A DNA stretch of 64,000 nucleotides from Cohaesibacter sp. ES.047 (GCF_900215505.1 NZ_LT907844.1:2700501-2764500), one strand, 5' to 3'; positions 26,773 through 36,836 are shown, counted from the first letter of the stretch. Made by a program: numbers and translations. The notes: a model not told the origin generated them from the sequence alone.

Positions 26773-26810
26773 CCGCCCGCTTCAGATTGACCCTGAAGCG
26801 GGCGGTTTTG
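26773..26810. terminator. Strong terminator between convergent operons
   Basis: Perfect 13-bp GC-rich stem (26773-26785 with 26793-26805), 7-base loop, then TTTTGTTTT. It ends the DhaKL operon and can also serve the convergent lactonase gene. Confidence 0.88.
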
Positions 26811-26830
26811 TTTTCGTGCGCGACGCTTGT

Positions 26831-27766
26831 CTAGACAGGGTGAGCCAGATTGATCACGAGCAGACTGCTTGTCGCGGTGATATAAAGCCGATCCTGATCG
26901 GGGCCACCAAAACAAAGATTGGACACGGTCTCAGGCGTTGCAATCCGTCCCAAGACCGTGCCCCGTTCCGAGATGATATAAACGCCATCACGGGCGCTGG
27001 CCCAGAGTCGACCGGTTCGATCTACACGAAAGCCATCAAACACACCGTTGGGGCAGCGCACAAAAATGTCGCCTCCCGACAGCTGACCATTGTCGCCAAG
27101 ATCGAAGACGCGAATGTGCCGTTCGTCTCCCGGGCTTCGGCTGCCACCAGAATCGGCAACATAAAGCCTGCTTGCGTCCGGTGAGAAGGCCAAACCGTTG
27201 GGATAGGCGCAGTCCCGGATCATGGCCGAGAGTTTTTCGCTCTTCGGGTCAAATCGGTAAACAAAGCTGCCCTCTTGCTCCTTCTTGCCCGGATTGCCCT
27301 GATCGGGGAACTCGATGCCATAGGTTGGATCCGTGAACCAGATCGAACCGTCCAGATGCTGTACGACATCATTGGGACTGTTGAGACGCCCGCCGTCAAA
27401 CCGATCTGCCAATATCTCCCTTTTCCCTTCATGAGACAGTCGGGTGAGAGAGCGGGTGCCATGTTCACACATGAGCAGGCCGCCAGCGGCATCGGGCGTC
27501 GTTCCATTGACAAAATGCCGTTGACCCCCGCGCCAGACATTCACCTCGCCCGAAAGCTCGGAATAGTGCATCTGGCAATCATTCGGAATGTCGCTGAAGA
27601 TCACAGATCTTGTCGCAGACAGATAGGAAGGCCCCTCTGTCCACGTGCCCTGTCGCCAAAGCGCCCGCAAACGGGTGTCTGCCGGGAAAAGGTCCAGGAA
27701 GGCTGGCTCATATGCGGTCAGCACCGAGCCAGCGTCTCCGATTCCGATCTCCAGTCTGTCAGTCAT
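26831..27766 (-). CDS. SMP-30/gluconolactonase family sugar lactonase
   Basis: A 311-residue six-bladed propeller enzyme. Metal-site landmarks are TWTEGPSYL (first Glu), GGRLNSPNDVVQH (Asn), CAYPNGLAFSPD (Asn) and NGVFDGFRVD (Asp). It hydrolyses aldonolactones made by a sugar dehydrogenase. Its start overlaps the upstream SDR gene by 8 bases, which suggests the SDR makes the lactone it opens. No signal peptide, so it should be cytoplasmic. Confidence 0.9.
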   Translation of the reverse strand: MTDRLEIGIGDAGSVLTAYEPAFLDLFPADTRLRALWRQGTWTEGPSYLSATRSVIFSDIPNDCQMHYSELSGEVNVWRGGQRHFVNGTTPDAAGGLLMCEHGTRSLTRLSHEGKREILADRFDGGRLNSPNDVVQHLDGSIWFTDPTYGIEFPDQGNPGKKEQEGSFVYRFDPKSEKLSAMIRDCAYPNGLAFSPDASRLYVADSGGSRSPGDERHIRVFDLGDNGQLSGGDIFVRCPNGVFDGFRVDRTGRLWASARDGVYIISERGTVLGRIATPETVSNLCFGGPDQDRLYITATSSLLVINLAHPV

Positions 27767-28601
27767 CAGATTTCATGTAGTGATCAAAGGCGTCGGCATA
27801 GTCGGGATGCCATCTGGACAAGGCCGGACGGTTTTCAATGATATCGCCAATGCCCCAGCGCATCCGTTTCTCGTCGGTAGCCCGATCAACATCATTGTCC
27901 GGGCACAGGATATAGAAGTCACCATGATCCAGACCGCTCATGAGAAAATCGGCAACCTGATCAGCGGCCCATGCGGCTTCTGGTTTTTCCGTGACCCCAT
28001 GCGCGCGCGTGAAGCCGGTAAAGGTAAAGCCGGGTATCAGCAAATGAGCGCTCACGCGTCCGCCGGTTTTCTTTACGAGATCATGAGAGACGGATTCCGC
28101 AAGGGCCCGCAGCGCTGCTTTCGAGACATTGTAGGCTGTATCCCCCGGCGGCAGGGTGATCCCTTGCTTGGAACCGGTGAAAATGATCGCCGCGTCCTGT
28201 TCTGCCGCAATGAGATCGGGGAGAAATAATTGGGAGACATGAATGGCACCCCAGAGATTGGTCTCCAGCGTGCGCTTCCAGACTTCCTCACCAGCAAGGA
28301 TTTCGCCTCCGCCTTCGCGGCCTGCATTCGACATGACCATGGAAAGCTGCCCCATCTGGTCGGCTTTTTCCCTGGCACGCGCAAGCTGGTCACGATCCGT
28401 GACATCCACGGCCAGCGCCGTTACGTCTCCGCCCTCGGCCTTCAGCATTTGAGCGGCTTGATCAAGCGCATCGCCGGGCAAATCGGTGAGCAGAACCTTC
28501 ATCCCGGCGTCCATGAAACGACGCGCAGCCGCCAGCCCTATGCCACTGGCTCCTCCCGTTACGAAAGCAACCTTGCCTGTTTTGATAGCTCCATGCGACA
28601 T
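27759..28601 (-). CDS. Short-chain dehydrogenase/reductase
   Basis: About 280 residues, classical SDR. The NAD(P) site is TGGASGIGLAAARRF, then SNAGREGGGE, the catalytic Ser near IFTGSKQGIT, and YNVSKAA with Tyr and Lys. ATG 28601 has GGAAGGAA upstream; an in-frame extension to 28757 is judged untranslated. It is paired with the lactonase and divergent from a LysR regulator, so a sugar or alcohol dehydrogenase role in the same pathway is likely. The substrate is unknown. Confidence 0.86.
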   Translation of the reverse strand: MSHGAIKTGKVAFVTGGASGIGLAAARRFMDAGMKVLLTDLPGDALDQAAQMLKAEGGDVTALAVDVTDRDQLARAREKADQMGQLSMVMSNAGREGGGEILAGEEVWKRTLETNLWGAIHVSQLFLPDLIAAEQDAAIIFTGSKQGITLPPGDTAYNVSKAALRALAESVSHDLVKKTGGRVSAHLLIPGFTFTGFTRAHGVTEKPEAAWAADQVADFLMSGLDHGDFYILCPDNDVDRATDEKRMRWGIGDIIENRPALSRWHPDYADAFDHYMKSDD

Positions 28602-28822
28602 GTTGATATTCCTTCCAAAATTGCATAATTGCCGGAATTGTTTTTGTGCAATGGATGCCGATCCGGCTGCCCCTTGCGAGGTCGCTGCATCCTTGCCTCT
28701 CCCACTCATGATTGTCTTGAGATCATAGCAGATATTGCTGCCAGAACGACCCGCCATGTGGCTTTCAAACCCTGCAACAAACTGCTATCTGTTGAGTCTC
28801 CCTCAACGAAAGGCATAGCATC

Positions 28823-29755
28823 GTGCGCGCAACCGGCCGGACCCTCTTGGCAGATCTCAATGTCTTTGTCACCATCGTGCGGCGACAGAGCATGCGGCAG
28901 GCTGCAATCGAGCTTGGCGTGACGACGTCTGCCCTTAGCCACCGCCTGCGCAAGCTTGAAACCGAACTCGGCGTCAAGCTTCTCAACCGCACCAGCCGCT
29001 CGCTCAAGCCCACAGAAGCAGGCGCCATTCTTGCCTCCCAACTTGAGGTTGGCTTGCAGACGATCGACGATGCCCTTGGCACCCTGTCTCAATACCGCGA
29101 CCACCCCACCGGCAGGCTCCGCCTCAATGCGCTTCGTGATGCGGCGACCTTGATCCTGCGTCCTGTCATGCCTCGCTATTTCGAGCAATTCCCCGACATG
29201 CACATAGATCTCGGCGTCGACGATCATCTGGTTGATATCGTCGAAGAGGGCTTTGATGCAGGCATTCGCTATGGCGACCGCGTGCCTCAGGACATGATTG
29301 GTGTGGCCCTGACCGGCCCGCAAAACTGGGTTGTCATCGGCTCTCCCGATCTGATCGCCCGTGTGGGCCGCCCGGCGCAACCTCAGGATCTGCTCGAGGT
29401 GCCCTGTATCGAGATGCGTGTCGGCGACAACAGTCGTTACCCGTGGGAATTGGGCAATGGACCGTCGCTGATCCGCATTGATGTTCGCGGGCCGTTCTGC
29501 TCCAACGCAACGGAACAGACGATTGACGCGGCACTTGAGGGCATTGGTTTTGCCTATTGTCTGGAGAGCCGCGTGCGCAATGAAGTTGCAACCGGCAGGC
29601 TTGAACTCGTCATGCCTGACTGGGCCTCCGAGGGGCCGCCTTTCACCATCTATTATCCGAGCCGGCGACAGGTTCCTCCCGGTCTGCATGCCCTCATCGA
29701 CTTGATCCGCGAAGACCATGGTCTGGCGCGGCTCGCGACGCGAAACAACACGTGA
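28823..29755 (+). CDS. LysR-family transcriptional regulator
   Basis: 310 residues: a winged helix RQAAIELGVTTSALSHRLRK (about residues 25-45) and a LysR substrate domain with GFDAGIRYGDRVPQDMI. The start is GTG. It is divergent from the SDR-lactonase pair, its likely target; the aldo-keto reductase downstream may also be under its control. No clear T-N11-A box could be fixed by eye. Confidence 0.9.
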   Translation: MRATGRTLLADLNVFVTIVRRQSMRQAAIELGVTTSALSHRLRKLETELGVKLLNRTSRSLKPTEAGAILASQLEVGLQTIDDALGTLSQYRDHPTGRLRLNALRDAATLILRPVMPRYFEQFPDMHIDLGVDDHLVDIVEEGFDAGIRYGDRVPQDMIGVALTGPQNWVVIGSPDLIARVGRPAQPQDLLEVPCIEMRVGDNSRYPWELGNGPSLIRIDVRGPFCSNATEQTIDAALEGIGFAYCLESRVRNEVATGRLELVMPDWASEGPPFTIYYPSRRQVPPGLHALIDLIREDHGLARLATRNNT

Positions 29756-30020
29756 AATTAGCCCGATACGAGGCAAATAGATCTCTCCGTTTGCTTCTGC
29801 CCTCCCTGCTCCTGACCCTTTCCAAACGTCTCCAGCCTTGTTTTACCACATCATAGATCGTGCATTTGTTGAATAGTATTCAACGATGCATTGATCGCGC
29901 TTTGCAGCCTTTTCCGTTGTCCAGACAGCTTCAGAGCCTATGATTGCGCTGACGACCATCCCGAGGCAATCCACGCCATCAAGAGGGATGAAATGGAACG
30001 GATATTCGGAGGTTTCCACC

Positions 30021-31052
30021 ATGCCCTATCAGGCTGCAGCTGAACGCTATCAAACCAACATGCGATACCGCCGATGCGGTCGAAGTGGCATAGACCTGCC
30101 TGCCATTTCCCTCGGCCTTTGGCAGAATTTCGGTGGGGAGGACGTTTATGAAACCGGGCGGGCCATTTTGCGCCATGCCTTCGATCACGGCGTGACCCAT
30201 TTCGATCTTGCCAACAACTATGGTCCTCCCTACGGCTCGGCCGAAGAGAATTTCGGGCGCGTCATGGCCTGCGACTTTGCCCCTTATCGCGACGAGATGA
30301 TCATCTCCACCAAGGCTGGCTGGGACATGTGGCCCGGCCCCTATGGTGACGTTGGCGGTAGCCGCAAATATCTGGTCGCCAGCCTTGATCAGTCGCTCAA
30401 GCGCATGGGGCTGGATTATGTCGACATCTTCTATTCGCACCGGGTTGATCCAACCACGCCGCTCGAAGAAACCATGGGGGCGCTCGCTCATTTGCATCGG
30501 CAGGGCAAGGCACTGTATGTCGGGATCTCGAGCTATTCGCCGGAATTGACCCGCAAGGCGGCGGCCATTCTGGCCGAAGAGCGCGTCCCGCTTTTCATCC
30601 ATCAGCCGAATTATTCCATGTTCAATCGCTGGATTGAGGACGGTTTGATCGACACGCTTGAAGATCTCGGAACGGGCTGCATTGCCTTCTCGCCACTGGC
30701 CCAAGGCATGCTCACGTCGAAATATCTCAATGGCATCCCCGAAGAGACGCGGGCGACCCGAGGCGGCTCTCTCGATCCCAACAGTCTGACCGATGATGTC
30801 ATTGGCCGCATCCGCGCTCTCAACTCTATCGCCGAGCGGCGCGGCCAAACTCTGGCCCAGATGGCAATCGCTTGGACTTTGCGAGACAAACGGGTTACGT
30901 CGTCGCTTATCGGTGCCAGAACGGTCGAGCAGCTGGCAAATTCTCTCAGCGCCCTCGATTGTTTGGACTTCACGGCAGAAGAGCTCACGGAAATCGACCA
31001 GTATGCCCATGATGGCAATACCGATTTGTGGAAGGTGTCGACCAAACTGTAG
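30021..31052 (+). CDS. Aldo-keto reductase, YghZ/L-glyceraldehyde-3-phosphate reductase type
   Basis: 343 residues, AKR TIM barrel. The tetrad is visible: Asp and Tyr in FDLANNYGPPYGSAEE, Lys in ISTKAGWDMWPGPYG, His in IFYSHRVDPTTPLEE. The WPGPYGDVGGSRKYL stretch is a strong mark of the YghZ branch, which reduces small aldehydes with NADPH. ATG 30021 follows GGAGG by about eight bases; an earlier in-frame ATG at 29940 lacks such a site. The 265 bases before it (29756-30020) hold no recognisable gene. Confidence 0.9.
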   Translation: MPYQAAAERYQTNMRYRRCGRSGIDLPAISLGLWQNFGGEDVYETGRAILRHAFDHGVTHFDLANNYGPPYGSAEENFGRVMACDFAPYRDEMIISTKAGWDMWPGPYGDVGGSRKYLVASLDQSLKRMGLDYVDIFYSHRVDPTTPLEETMGALAHLHRQGKALYVGISSYSPELTRKAAAILAEERVPLFIHQPNYSMFNRWIEDGLIDTLEDLGTGCIAFSPLAQGMLTSKYLNGIPEETRATRGGSLDPNSLTDDVIGRIRALNSIAERRGQTLAQMAIAWTLRDKRVTSSLIGARTVEQLANSLSALDCLDFTAEELTEIDQYAHDGNTDLWKVSTKL

Positions 31053-31111
31053 CCTAGCGTTGGCGAACCGTGCCGTGCGGATCGCGCGTCAAACAGGCGA
31101 AGGGTCTCGTC

Positions 31112-31744
31112 CTAGAGACCCTTGCAGCCTTCAAGGAAAAAGCGTGTGCAGTGGTCGGCCCAACGGATGATGTCCTGTTCGGTCATATCTTCTTGCCACC
31201 GCATCATTGACTGACGCTGAAGGCCGCTGATCATCGTGCGCAACATGACAGCGGCTTCAGTCGGGTTTGGGCAGTCGATGTCGCTCTTGCTGCACAAATG
31301 CACAATCCGGGTGTCAAAGGCGTGCGCCAGCCTTTCTACCGCTGTTTGATAGTTTTCCAGAATTTCAGGGAAGCGCTCCATTTCTCTCATGATAATGACA
31401 GCGGTGCGTTTGGCGGTCGGGCTGAGAAGCAGGCGGGTATAGAGCAGCACCAGACGCGCCAGCTCCTGCTTATTCGTATCCTCGGGCTGGGGCCGCCGCT
31501 CAAGGGTTTGCAACTCTTTCTGCAGCCAGTCCTCTGCCACCATCCGGAACAACTCGGCCTTGTTGGGTATGAATTTGTAGAAAGTACGTGTGGAGATTCC
31601 GGCTTTCTCGGCCAGTGTTTTCACGCGCGTTTGCTCATATCCCGAGGCCAGGAATTCTTCTGCAGCGACGGAAATGAGCAGTTTGCGGATTTCACCGTCC
31701 TTGTGGGTCGGTGGTCGGCCCGGTGCACGTCGTTGTTCTGCCAT
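31112..31744 (-). CDS. TetR-family transcriptional regulator
   Basis: 210 residues. The N-terminal helix-turn-helix is KTLAEKAGISTRTFYKFIPN, followed by a helical ligand domain. It is divergent, with about 105 bases between, from an exporter operon, the usual layout for a TetR repressor of drug or metabolite efflux. The basic N-terminus EQRRAPGRPPTHKDGE is common in this family. Confidence 0.9.
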   Translation of the reverse strand: MAEQRRAPGRPPTHKDGEIRKLLISVAAEEFLASGYEQTRVKTLAEKAGISTRTFYKFIPNKAELFRMVAEDWLQKELQTLERRPQPEDTNKQELARLVLLYTRLLLSPTAKRTAVIIMREMERFPEILENYQTAVERLAHAFDTRIVHLCSKSDIDCPNPTEAAVMLRTMISGLQRQSMMRWQEDMTEQDIIRWADHCTRFFLEGCKGL

Positions 31745-31850
31745 GTCTGCAGCTCCTGCAACACTCTTGACATATTGTCACAATGGAGAATAAGAAGACA
31801 ACGGTTTTCCTAATTGGCGCAAGGGCGTTTTTTCTGGTGGGTATCGAAAC

Positions 31851-32843
31851 ATGTTGAAAAGCAAAATCCTTCCACTTGTCATTTTTCTGTTCCTTCTTGT
31901 GGGGGGCTATGTGATCTGGTCCGTGCTCTACCCCGAGGAGCTTCTGGTTCAGGGGGAAGTGGAGGCAACGCGTGTTGATGTCGCCGCTCAGGTAACAGCC
32001 CGTGTTGCCGAGACCCCTGTCGGTTTTGGCGACAAGGTGAAAGCCGGTCAGGTTCTGATCAAACTGGCAAGCCCGCAATTGAGAGCCAGTTTGGTGTCGG
32101 CCAAGGCTGCGCTTGATGTGGCCAAGGCCAATCGTGATTTGGCTTTTTCAACGCGCCCTGAAACGATCGACGCAGCAAGGGCCGCTTTAGGCCAAGCCAA
32201 GGCCTCCGAGGAACTGGCGCAGAAGACCTTTGATCGCCTCGAAAAACTGCGCAACAGCAATACCGTTTCCGCGCAGAGCTATGATCAGGCATACAAGTCG
32301 TTGACGGCCGCCAAGCAAGCAGCACTCGCCGCTGAAGCACAGCTGAAGCTGGCGATTGAAGGCTCCAGTGCCGAGACAAAAGCCGTCGCCGAAGCAAAGG
32401 TTGAGCAGGCGCAGGCGGCTGTAGCGCAGATCGAAACCAACATCGATGAGCTGACGCTCTATGCGCCGATTGACGGCCAGATCACGGCCCGGATGGCGGA
32501 AAAGGGCAAGCTCTTTTCTGCCGGAGCGCCGCAAATCTCGCTGATCGACAGCGATCATCCATGGTTCACGTTCAACCTGCGCGAAGATCTTCTCAACGGT
32601 CTGGCTGTGGGGGATGTCCTCAAAGTCAGAATTCCTGCACTTGGCGACCGGGAGCTTGATATCAGAATTACTGCGATCAATGTCGAGGGCAGCTATGCCA
32701 ACTGGCGTGCGACCAAGGCAACCGGTGACTTTGACTTGCGCACGTTCAGCATTCGCGCAGAGCCGGAAAAACCCGACGAAGATCTGCGTCCGGGAATGAG
32801 TGCACTCATCTCTTGGTCCGTTCCGGAAAAGATGGATCGCTAG
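31851..32843 (+). CDS. HlyD-family membrane fusion protein
   Basis: 330 residues: one N-terminal membrane segment (ILPLVIFLFLLVGGYVIWSV), a lipoyl-like domain split by a helical hairpin (PVGFGDKVKAGQVLIKL and LYAPIDGQITARM), then a beta-barrel domain. It resembles YhiI/YbhG, periplasmic adaptors for ABC-2 exporters. First gene of a three-gene set controlled by the divergent TetR gene. Confidence 0.9.
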   Translation: MLKSKILPLVIFLFLLVGGYVIWSVLYPEELLVQGEVEATRVDVAAQVTARVAETPVGFGDKVKAGQVLIKLASPQLRASLVSAKAALDVAKANRDLAFSTRPETIDAARAALGQAKASEELAQKTFDRLEKLRNSNTVSAQSYDQAYKSLTAAKQAALAAEAQLKLAIEGSSAETKAVAEAKVEQAQAAVAQIETNIDELTLYAPIDGQITARMAEKGKLFSAGAPQISLIDSDHPWFTFNLREDLLNGLAVGDVLKVRIPALGDRELDIRITAINVEGSYANWRATKATGDFDLRTFSIRAEPEKPDEDLRPGMSALISWSVPEKMDR

Positions 32844-32846
32844 AGC

Positions 32847-34082
32847 ATGTGGAAAGGACACCTTCCTGCAGGGTTCCGCCGAATGATGCGGCGCGAAATG
32901 CGCCAGATTGCGGATCGTCCGGCTCTGGCTCTGATGCTGGGGCCGTTGCCGCTTCTGATGTTCATCACACTGGCCTACATGTTCCAGGCTGGTCTGCCGA
33001 CCAGTCTGCCCGTTGCTGTGGTTGATCTGGATGGGTCATACATGTCCCGTCAGGTAACGCGCATGGTGGATGCCACACCGGAGGTGGATGTGACCTTGCG
33101 GCTGTCTTCGTTGACGCAAGCCAAAGAGGCGTTGGTTGCACGGCGCGCTTATGCGGTGCTCTATATTCCGCAGAATATGGCGCGGGATCTGCAGCGGGGA
33201 TACCGGCCCGATCTGGTGATTTTCATCAACAACCAGCTCTATACCACGGGCAGTATTGCCAAGCGTGCCATCGGCGGCGCGCTCAGCACCTTCAATGCGG
33301 GCGTGTCGGTTCAGACCCGCATGGCGAGGGGGAGCGACAGGGACAGCGCCATGGCGGCCGCCAATCCTATCCCACTGCAGACCAACGCGCTCTTCAACCC
33401 GACACTGGACTATATCCAGTTTCTGCTTGCTTCCATCATGCCCGCTTTGCTGCAGGTGTTCATCAGCGTCAGCACGGCCTTGTCCTTCTCGCGGGATCAT
33501 CACAATGAAGCCGGCCTTGCGCGGGCTTTGCGGCTTGGACGGACCCCGTTGCGTATGATCGCGGGCAAGATGGCGCCCTATACGATCATCTGGTGCTTCA
33601 TGATGCTATTCACTGACGCCATACTGTTCGGGGTTTTTGATGCCGCCTTCAATGGCAGCATCCTGTTGCACTGCCTGTATAGCCTGGTTTTTGTGCTGGC
33701 CTGTCAGTTCCTTGGAGCGACAAGTGCGCTTCTGAGCCGGGATGCCGTGGCGACGCTCGGCTTTGCCGGATTGTTGACCGCTCCTGCCTTCGGGTTTGCC
33801 GGCATCAGCTATCCGCGCATGATGATGAGTGGCTTTGCGCAAGGGTGGGGAGCGATCATTCCGCTGACGCCCTATCTGGAGCTGCGGACAGATCAGGTGT
33901 TGCGCGGCACGCCTATTTTGACCTCGCTACCAACCATGGGGTGGGCGCTCGCCGTTGCCGCCGGGTGGGGCGGGATTCTTTTGCTGCTGATTTGGATCAT
34001 CCCCCGTAAGAAAGCCAAGCAAAAGTTGGCCAGTGCTCAGGAAGATACCTCCACGCCAGCTGGACAAGGAGCCGCATCATGA
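32847..34082 (+). CDS. ABC-2 family exporter permease
   Basis: 411 residues. One N-terminal membrane segment, a large periplasmic domain (about residues 50-180, starting VAVVDLDGSYMSRQ) and five or six C-terminal membrane segments, the ABC2_membrane_3 (YhhJ/YbhS/R) layout. It begins three bases after the adaptor gene and overlaps the next permease by four bases. No ATPase gene lies in the set, and I see no nucleotide-binding motif in this protein. Confidence 0.87.
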   Translation: MWKGHLPAGFRRMMRREMRQIADRPALALMLGPLPLLMFITLAYMFQAGLPTSLPVAVVDLDGSYMSRQVTRMVDATPEVDVTLRLSSLTQAKEALVARRAYAVLYIPQNMARDLQRGYRPDLVIFINNQLYTTGSIAKRAIGGALSTFNAGVSVQTRMARGSDRDSAMAAANPIPLQTNALFNPTLDYIQFLLASIMPALLQVFISVSTALSFSRDHHNEAGLARALRLGRTPLRMIAGKMAPYTIIWCFMMLFTDAILFGVFDAAFNGSILLHCLYSLVFVLACQFLGATSALLSRDAVATLGFAGLLTAPAFGFAGISYPRMMMSGFAQGWGAIIPLTPYLELRTDQVLRGTPILTSLPTMGWALAVAAGWGGILLLLIWIIPRKKAKQKLASAQEDTSTPAGQGAAS

Positions 34083-35209
34083 AGCGCTTCTGGGATGCCT
34101 ATCTGGATACCTTTCGGATTATTTTCACGACCTATGGTTCCTTTTCCACGATGGTCTTTGCGATCCTGCTTTATGGCGTGCTCTATCCCCAACCCTATGT
34201 GGGAGAGGTGGTTCGCAATGCCCCGGTGGTGGTGGTCGATCAGGATCACTCGTCCCTCAGCCGCGCCCTCGCTCGGCGGATCGACAATACAGATGGTGTG
34301 ACCATTGTCTCCAAGGTCGCCGACCTGCAACAGGCAAAGGATCGGTTCTTTCATCGCGAGGCTTATGGCTTTGTGATCATCCCGCCAGACTTCGAGAAGA
34401 GCTTGCTCGATGGTCAACCGTCTCCCATCGCCGTTTATGGTGACGGCAGCTATTTCCTGATTTATAGCTCCATTGTTTCCGGGGTGCGTAGCGCTGCCAG
34501 CAGCTTGGGGGCGGAAGTCCAGATGTCCCGCCTGACCGCTGCAGGCATGGACGTTGCCAGCGCCACCGCCATGATCTCACCTGTCACGATCACCACGGTG
34601 TCCCTGTTCAATCCGCAAGGAGGCTATACGAGCTATGTGGTGCCTGCTGCCTTCGTGTTGATCTTGCAGCAAACCCTGATGATGGGGATTGGGATCCTGC
34701 AATCGGGACGAAAGGCCAGTCGCGGCATGGAGGCTCTTGCAGCCCCGCTTGCCTATGTCAGCCTGTATCTGGTGTGGATCTATTTCTCCCAAGTCTTGTT
34801 GCCGCAGTTCTATTCCATCCCGAAGATCGGTGACACGCTCACGCTGTTCATGGTGGCCATTCCTTTCCTCACGGCAACGACGGCGATGGGGTATGTCATC
34901 GCCCGCATCATTCCATGGCGGGAAGGGGTGGTGTTCTTCCTGATCGCGTTCGGGCTGCTGTTCTTCTTTGCTTCAGGGGTGTCCTGGCCAATCGAGGAGG
35001 TTCCGCTACCGGTCCGCTTGATCACCTTGTTGGTGCCCTCGACTTCGGCAATCATGGCTTTTGTGCAGGTGGACCAGATGGGGGCAGGGTTCGACGCGGT
35101 GCAAGACGCTGTGTTCACTCTGCTTGGCCTCACGGTTTTCTATTCCGCCATTGCTGTGGCCATCGGAGCGAAGCGCTTGCGGGTAGAAGACAAAGCACCA
35201 AAAGCTTGA
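34079..35209 (+). CDS. Second ABC-2 family exporter permease
   Basis: 376 residues with the same topology as its neighbour: a periplasmic domain beginning VVVVDQDHSSLSRALARRID and six C-terminal segments, including FFFASGVSWPIEEVPLPVR. The two permeases probably form a heterodimer with the HlyD-type adaptor. The missing ATPase must be encoded elsewhere or the set works with another system. The gene ends at a hairpin. Confidence 0.87.
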   Translation: MKRFWDAYLDTFRIIFTTYGSFSTMVFAILLYGVLYPQPYVGEVVRNAPVVVVDQDHSSLSRALARRIDNTDGVTIVSKVADLQQAKDRFFHREAYGFVIIPPDFEKSLLDGQPSPIAVYGDGSYFLIYSSIVSGVRSAASSLGAEVQMSRLTAAGMDVASATAMISPVTITTVSLFNPQGGYTSYVVPAAFVLILQQTLMMGIGILQSGRKASRGMEALAAPLAYVSLYLVWIYFSQVLLPQFYSIPKIGDTLTLFMVAIPFLTATTAMGYVIARIIPWREGVVFFLIAFGLLFFFASGVSWPIEEVPLPVRLITLLVPSTSAIMAFVQVDQMGAGFDAVQDAVFTLLGLTVFYSAIAVAIGAKRLRVEDKAPKA

Positions 35210-35236
35210 TGGCATTGCCGTTTCAGCAATGCCATC
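35208..35236. terminator. Hairpin after the exporter genes
   Basis: Perfect 11-bp stem GATGGCATTGC / GCAATGCCATC with a 7-base loop. There is no T-run on the plus strand; read leftward a short TTTT follows, so it may serve the interrupted cyclase gene instead. Confidence 0.5.
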
Positions 35237-35266
35237 TCTCGGCTTCTCACGGGCGTTAAAAGGGTA

Positions 35267-35695
35267 TCAGGCCGCGTCTTGCCTAGAGTTGACCATGTTG
35301 CGACCATGTCTCTTGCCAAAATAGAGCGCACTGTCGGCTTGGACCAACAGACTTTTGGCATCCATAGCTTCAGCGGCTTGCTGGGTCGCTACGCCGACAC
35401 TTGCGGTAACGACATCTGCGGTGCTCGATTTTTTATGCTCGATGCCAAGAGAGAAAATGGCGTCACATATTTGGTTGGCGATTGCTTCGGCGTGCGCGTT
35501 ATCAAAGCCAGACAGAATGACCGCAAATTCCTCGCCGCCGATGCGGCTGGCAAACCCGGTGCCACAAGCGCCCATGATCGCGTTTGCCACCTGCGTCAGG
35601 CACGCATCACCAGCCGGGTGCCCATAATGGTCATTATAATCTTTGAAATGGTCGATATCGATCATCAGGATCGAGATCGGGGTCTTCTGATAATA
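35267..35695 (-). pseudogene. 3' half of an interrupted diguanylate cyclase gene (GGDEF domain)
   Basis: About 140 residues of a GGDEF domain: ILMIDIDHFKDYNDHYGHPA, the active-site RIGGEEFAVIL and ADSALYFGKRHGRN at the end, with a normal stop. The upstream boundary coincides with the left end of an IS1111-type element. The missing first half, ending in the complementary DPLTELPNRRAFDIRLAAEI, is at 62.03-62.67 kb on the same strand. Joined, the two halves make a cyclase of about 355 residues. Without its membrane part and first GGDEF half this fragment should be inactive. Confidence 0.9.
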
Positions 35696-35768
35696 GGATG
35701 TACCGGCTGCTTCCCCCAACTCAGCAGGTTATAGTTTGACTGTTTCACCTGTGGAATGGAGAAGTGGC

Positions 35769-36829
35769 ATGACGAAGAAGGCAACTGAGAATTTGATGTC
35801 GATTGGCATCGATATCGTCAAAGACACATTTAATCTGATTGGCTTCGACTGCGATGGCGAACTGGTCCCGCGGAAAAGAAAATCAAGCGGCATGCCTTGG
35901 AGCAGACTTTCGAAAGGCTTCCAAGATGTGTTGTCGGCATGGAAGCGTGTCTGAGCGCCCATTTTGTCAGTCGCTCCTTGCGCAAGCTGGGCTTTGAACC
36001 TCGGATCATCCCTGCAGTCTATGTCCGGCCTTTCGCCAAGGGCCAGAAGAACGACTACAATGATGCCGAGGCTATCGCGGAGTCTGTATTGCGGCCAAAC
36101 CTGCCGACGGTTCCAGAGAAAAGCCATGACCAGCTCGACCTGCAAGCTCTGCATCGTGTCCGCTCTCGCCTGGTGTCACGTCGGACAGCCACCATCAATC
36201 AGATCCGCGCATTCCTGATTGAGCAAGGCATTACAGTCCGCAAAGGACTGCGGGCCTTGAAGAATTCATTTGAAATCATTCTGGAGCAGCGAAAAGACGA
36301 GATATCGACCAGCATGCGTAACATTCTGTATGGCCTATACGGTGACTGGCTCTGGCTTGATGGTCGGATTGATGCCATCTCGGATGAGATCGAAGAAATC
36401 AGCCGGACGGAAGAAAACTGCATCAACGTGATGACGATCCCTGGCATTGGTCCGGTAATCTCGACTGCGATGGTTGCTGCTGTCAGAACTGGAGAAGCCT
36501 TTGATTAAGGGCGCTATTTTGCCGCCTGGGTCGGTTTGGTTCCCCGTCAACACAGCACAGGAGGCCGAACAATACTTGGACGCATATCGAAACGGGGCAG
36601 CCGATATTTGCGGATGCTCTTTGTGCAAGCGGCGAGGGTTATTCTGATGCGATCCAATCGATGGCCAGACTTCAGTTTTGGTGAATGGCTGATAAGGGCA
36701 TCAGAACGCATGAACCAGAACAAGCTGGCGATAGCTTTGGCCAACAAACTGGCCCGGATGGCTTGGAGTATCCTCAGACACAAAACGGCGTTTGATGCGC
36801 CCAAGAATGCGGCCGTGGTTAGCATCTGA
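35769..36829 (+). pseudogene. Broken IS110-family (DEDD) transposase, copy 1
   Basis: Compared with the intact copy at 58.06-59.15 kb there are two lesions: a two-base gain in the A-rich stretch near 35877, which shifts the frame, and a TAA stop at 36506-36508 where copy 2 has CGA. Three readable pieces remain, 35769-35954, 35897-36508 and 36536-36829, covering MSIGIDIVKDTF, NDYNDAEAIAE, MTIPGIGPVISTAM and WSILRHKTAF. No functional recombinase should be made from this copy. Confidence 0.9.
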
Positions 36830-36836
36830 AGCAACC

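Noticed and set aside
35769-36829. Programmed frameshifting as the reason for the broken transposase of IS1111 copy 1
   Set aside because: The other copy is read in one frame, and copy 1 also carries a TAA stop in place of an Arg codon, so decay is the simpler explanation.
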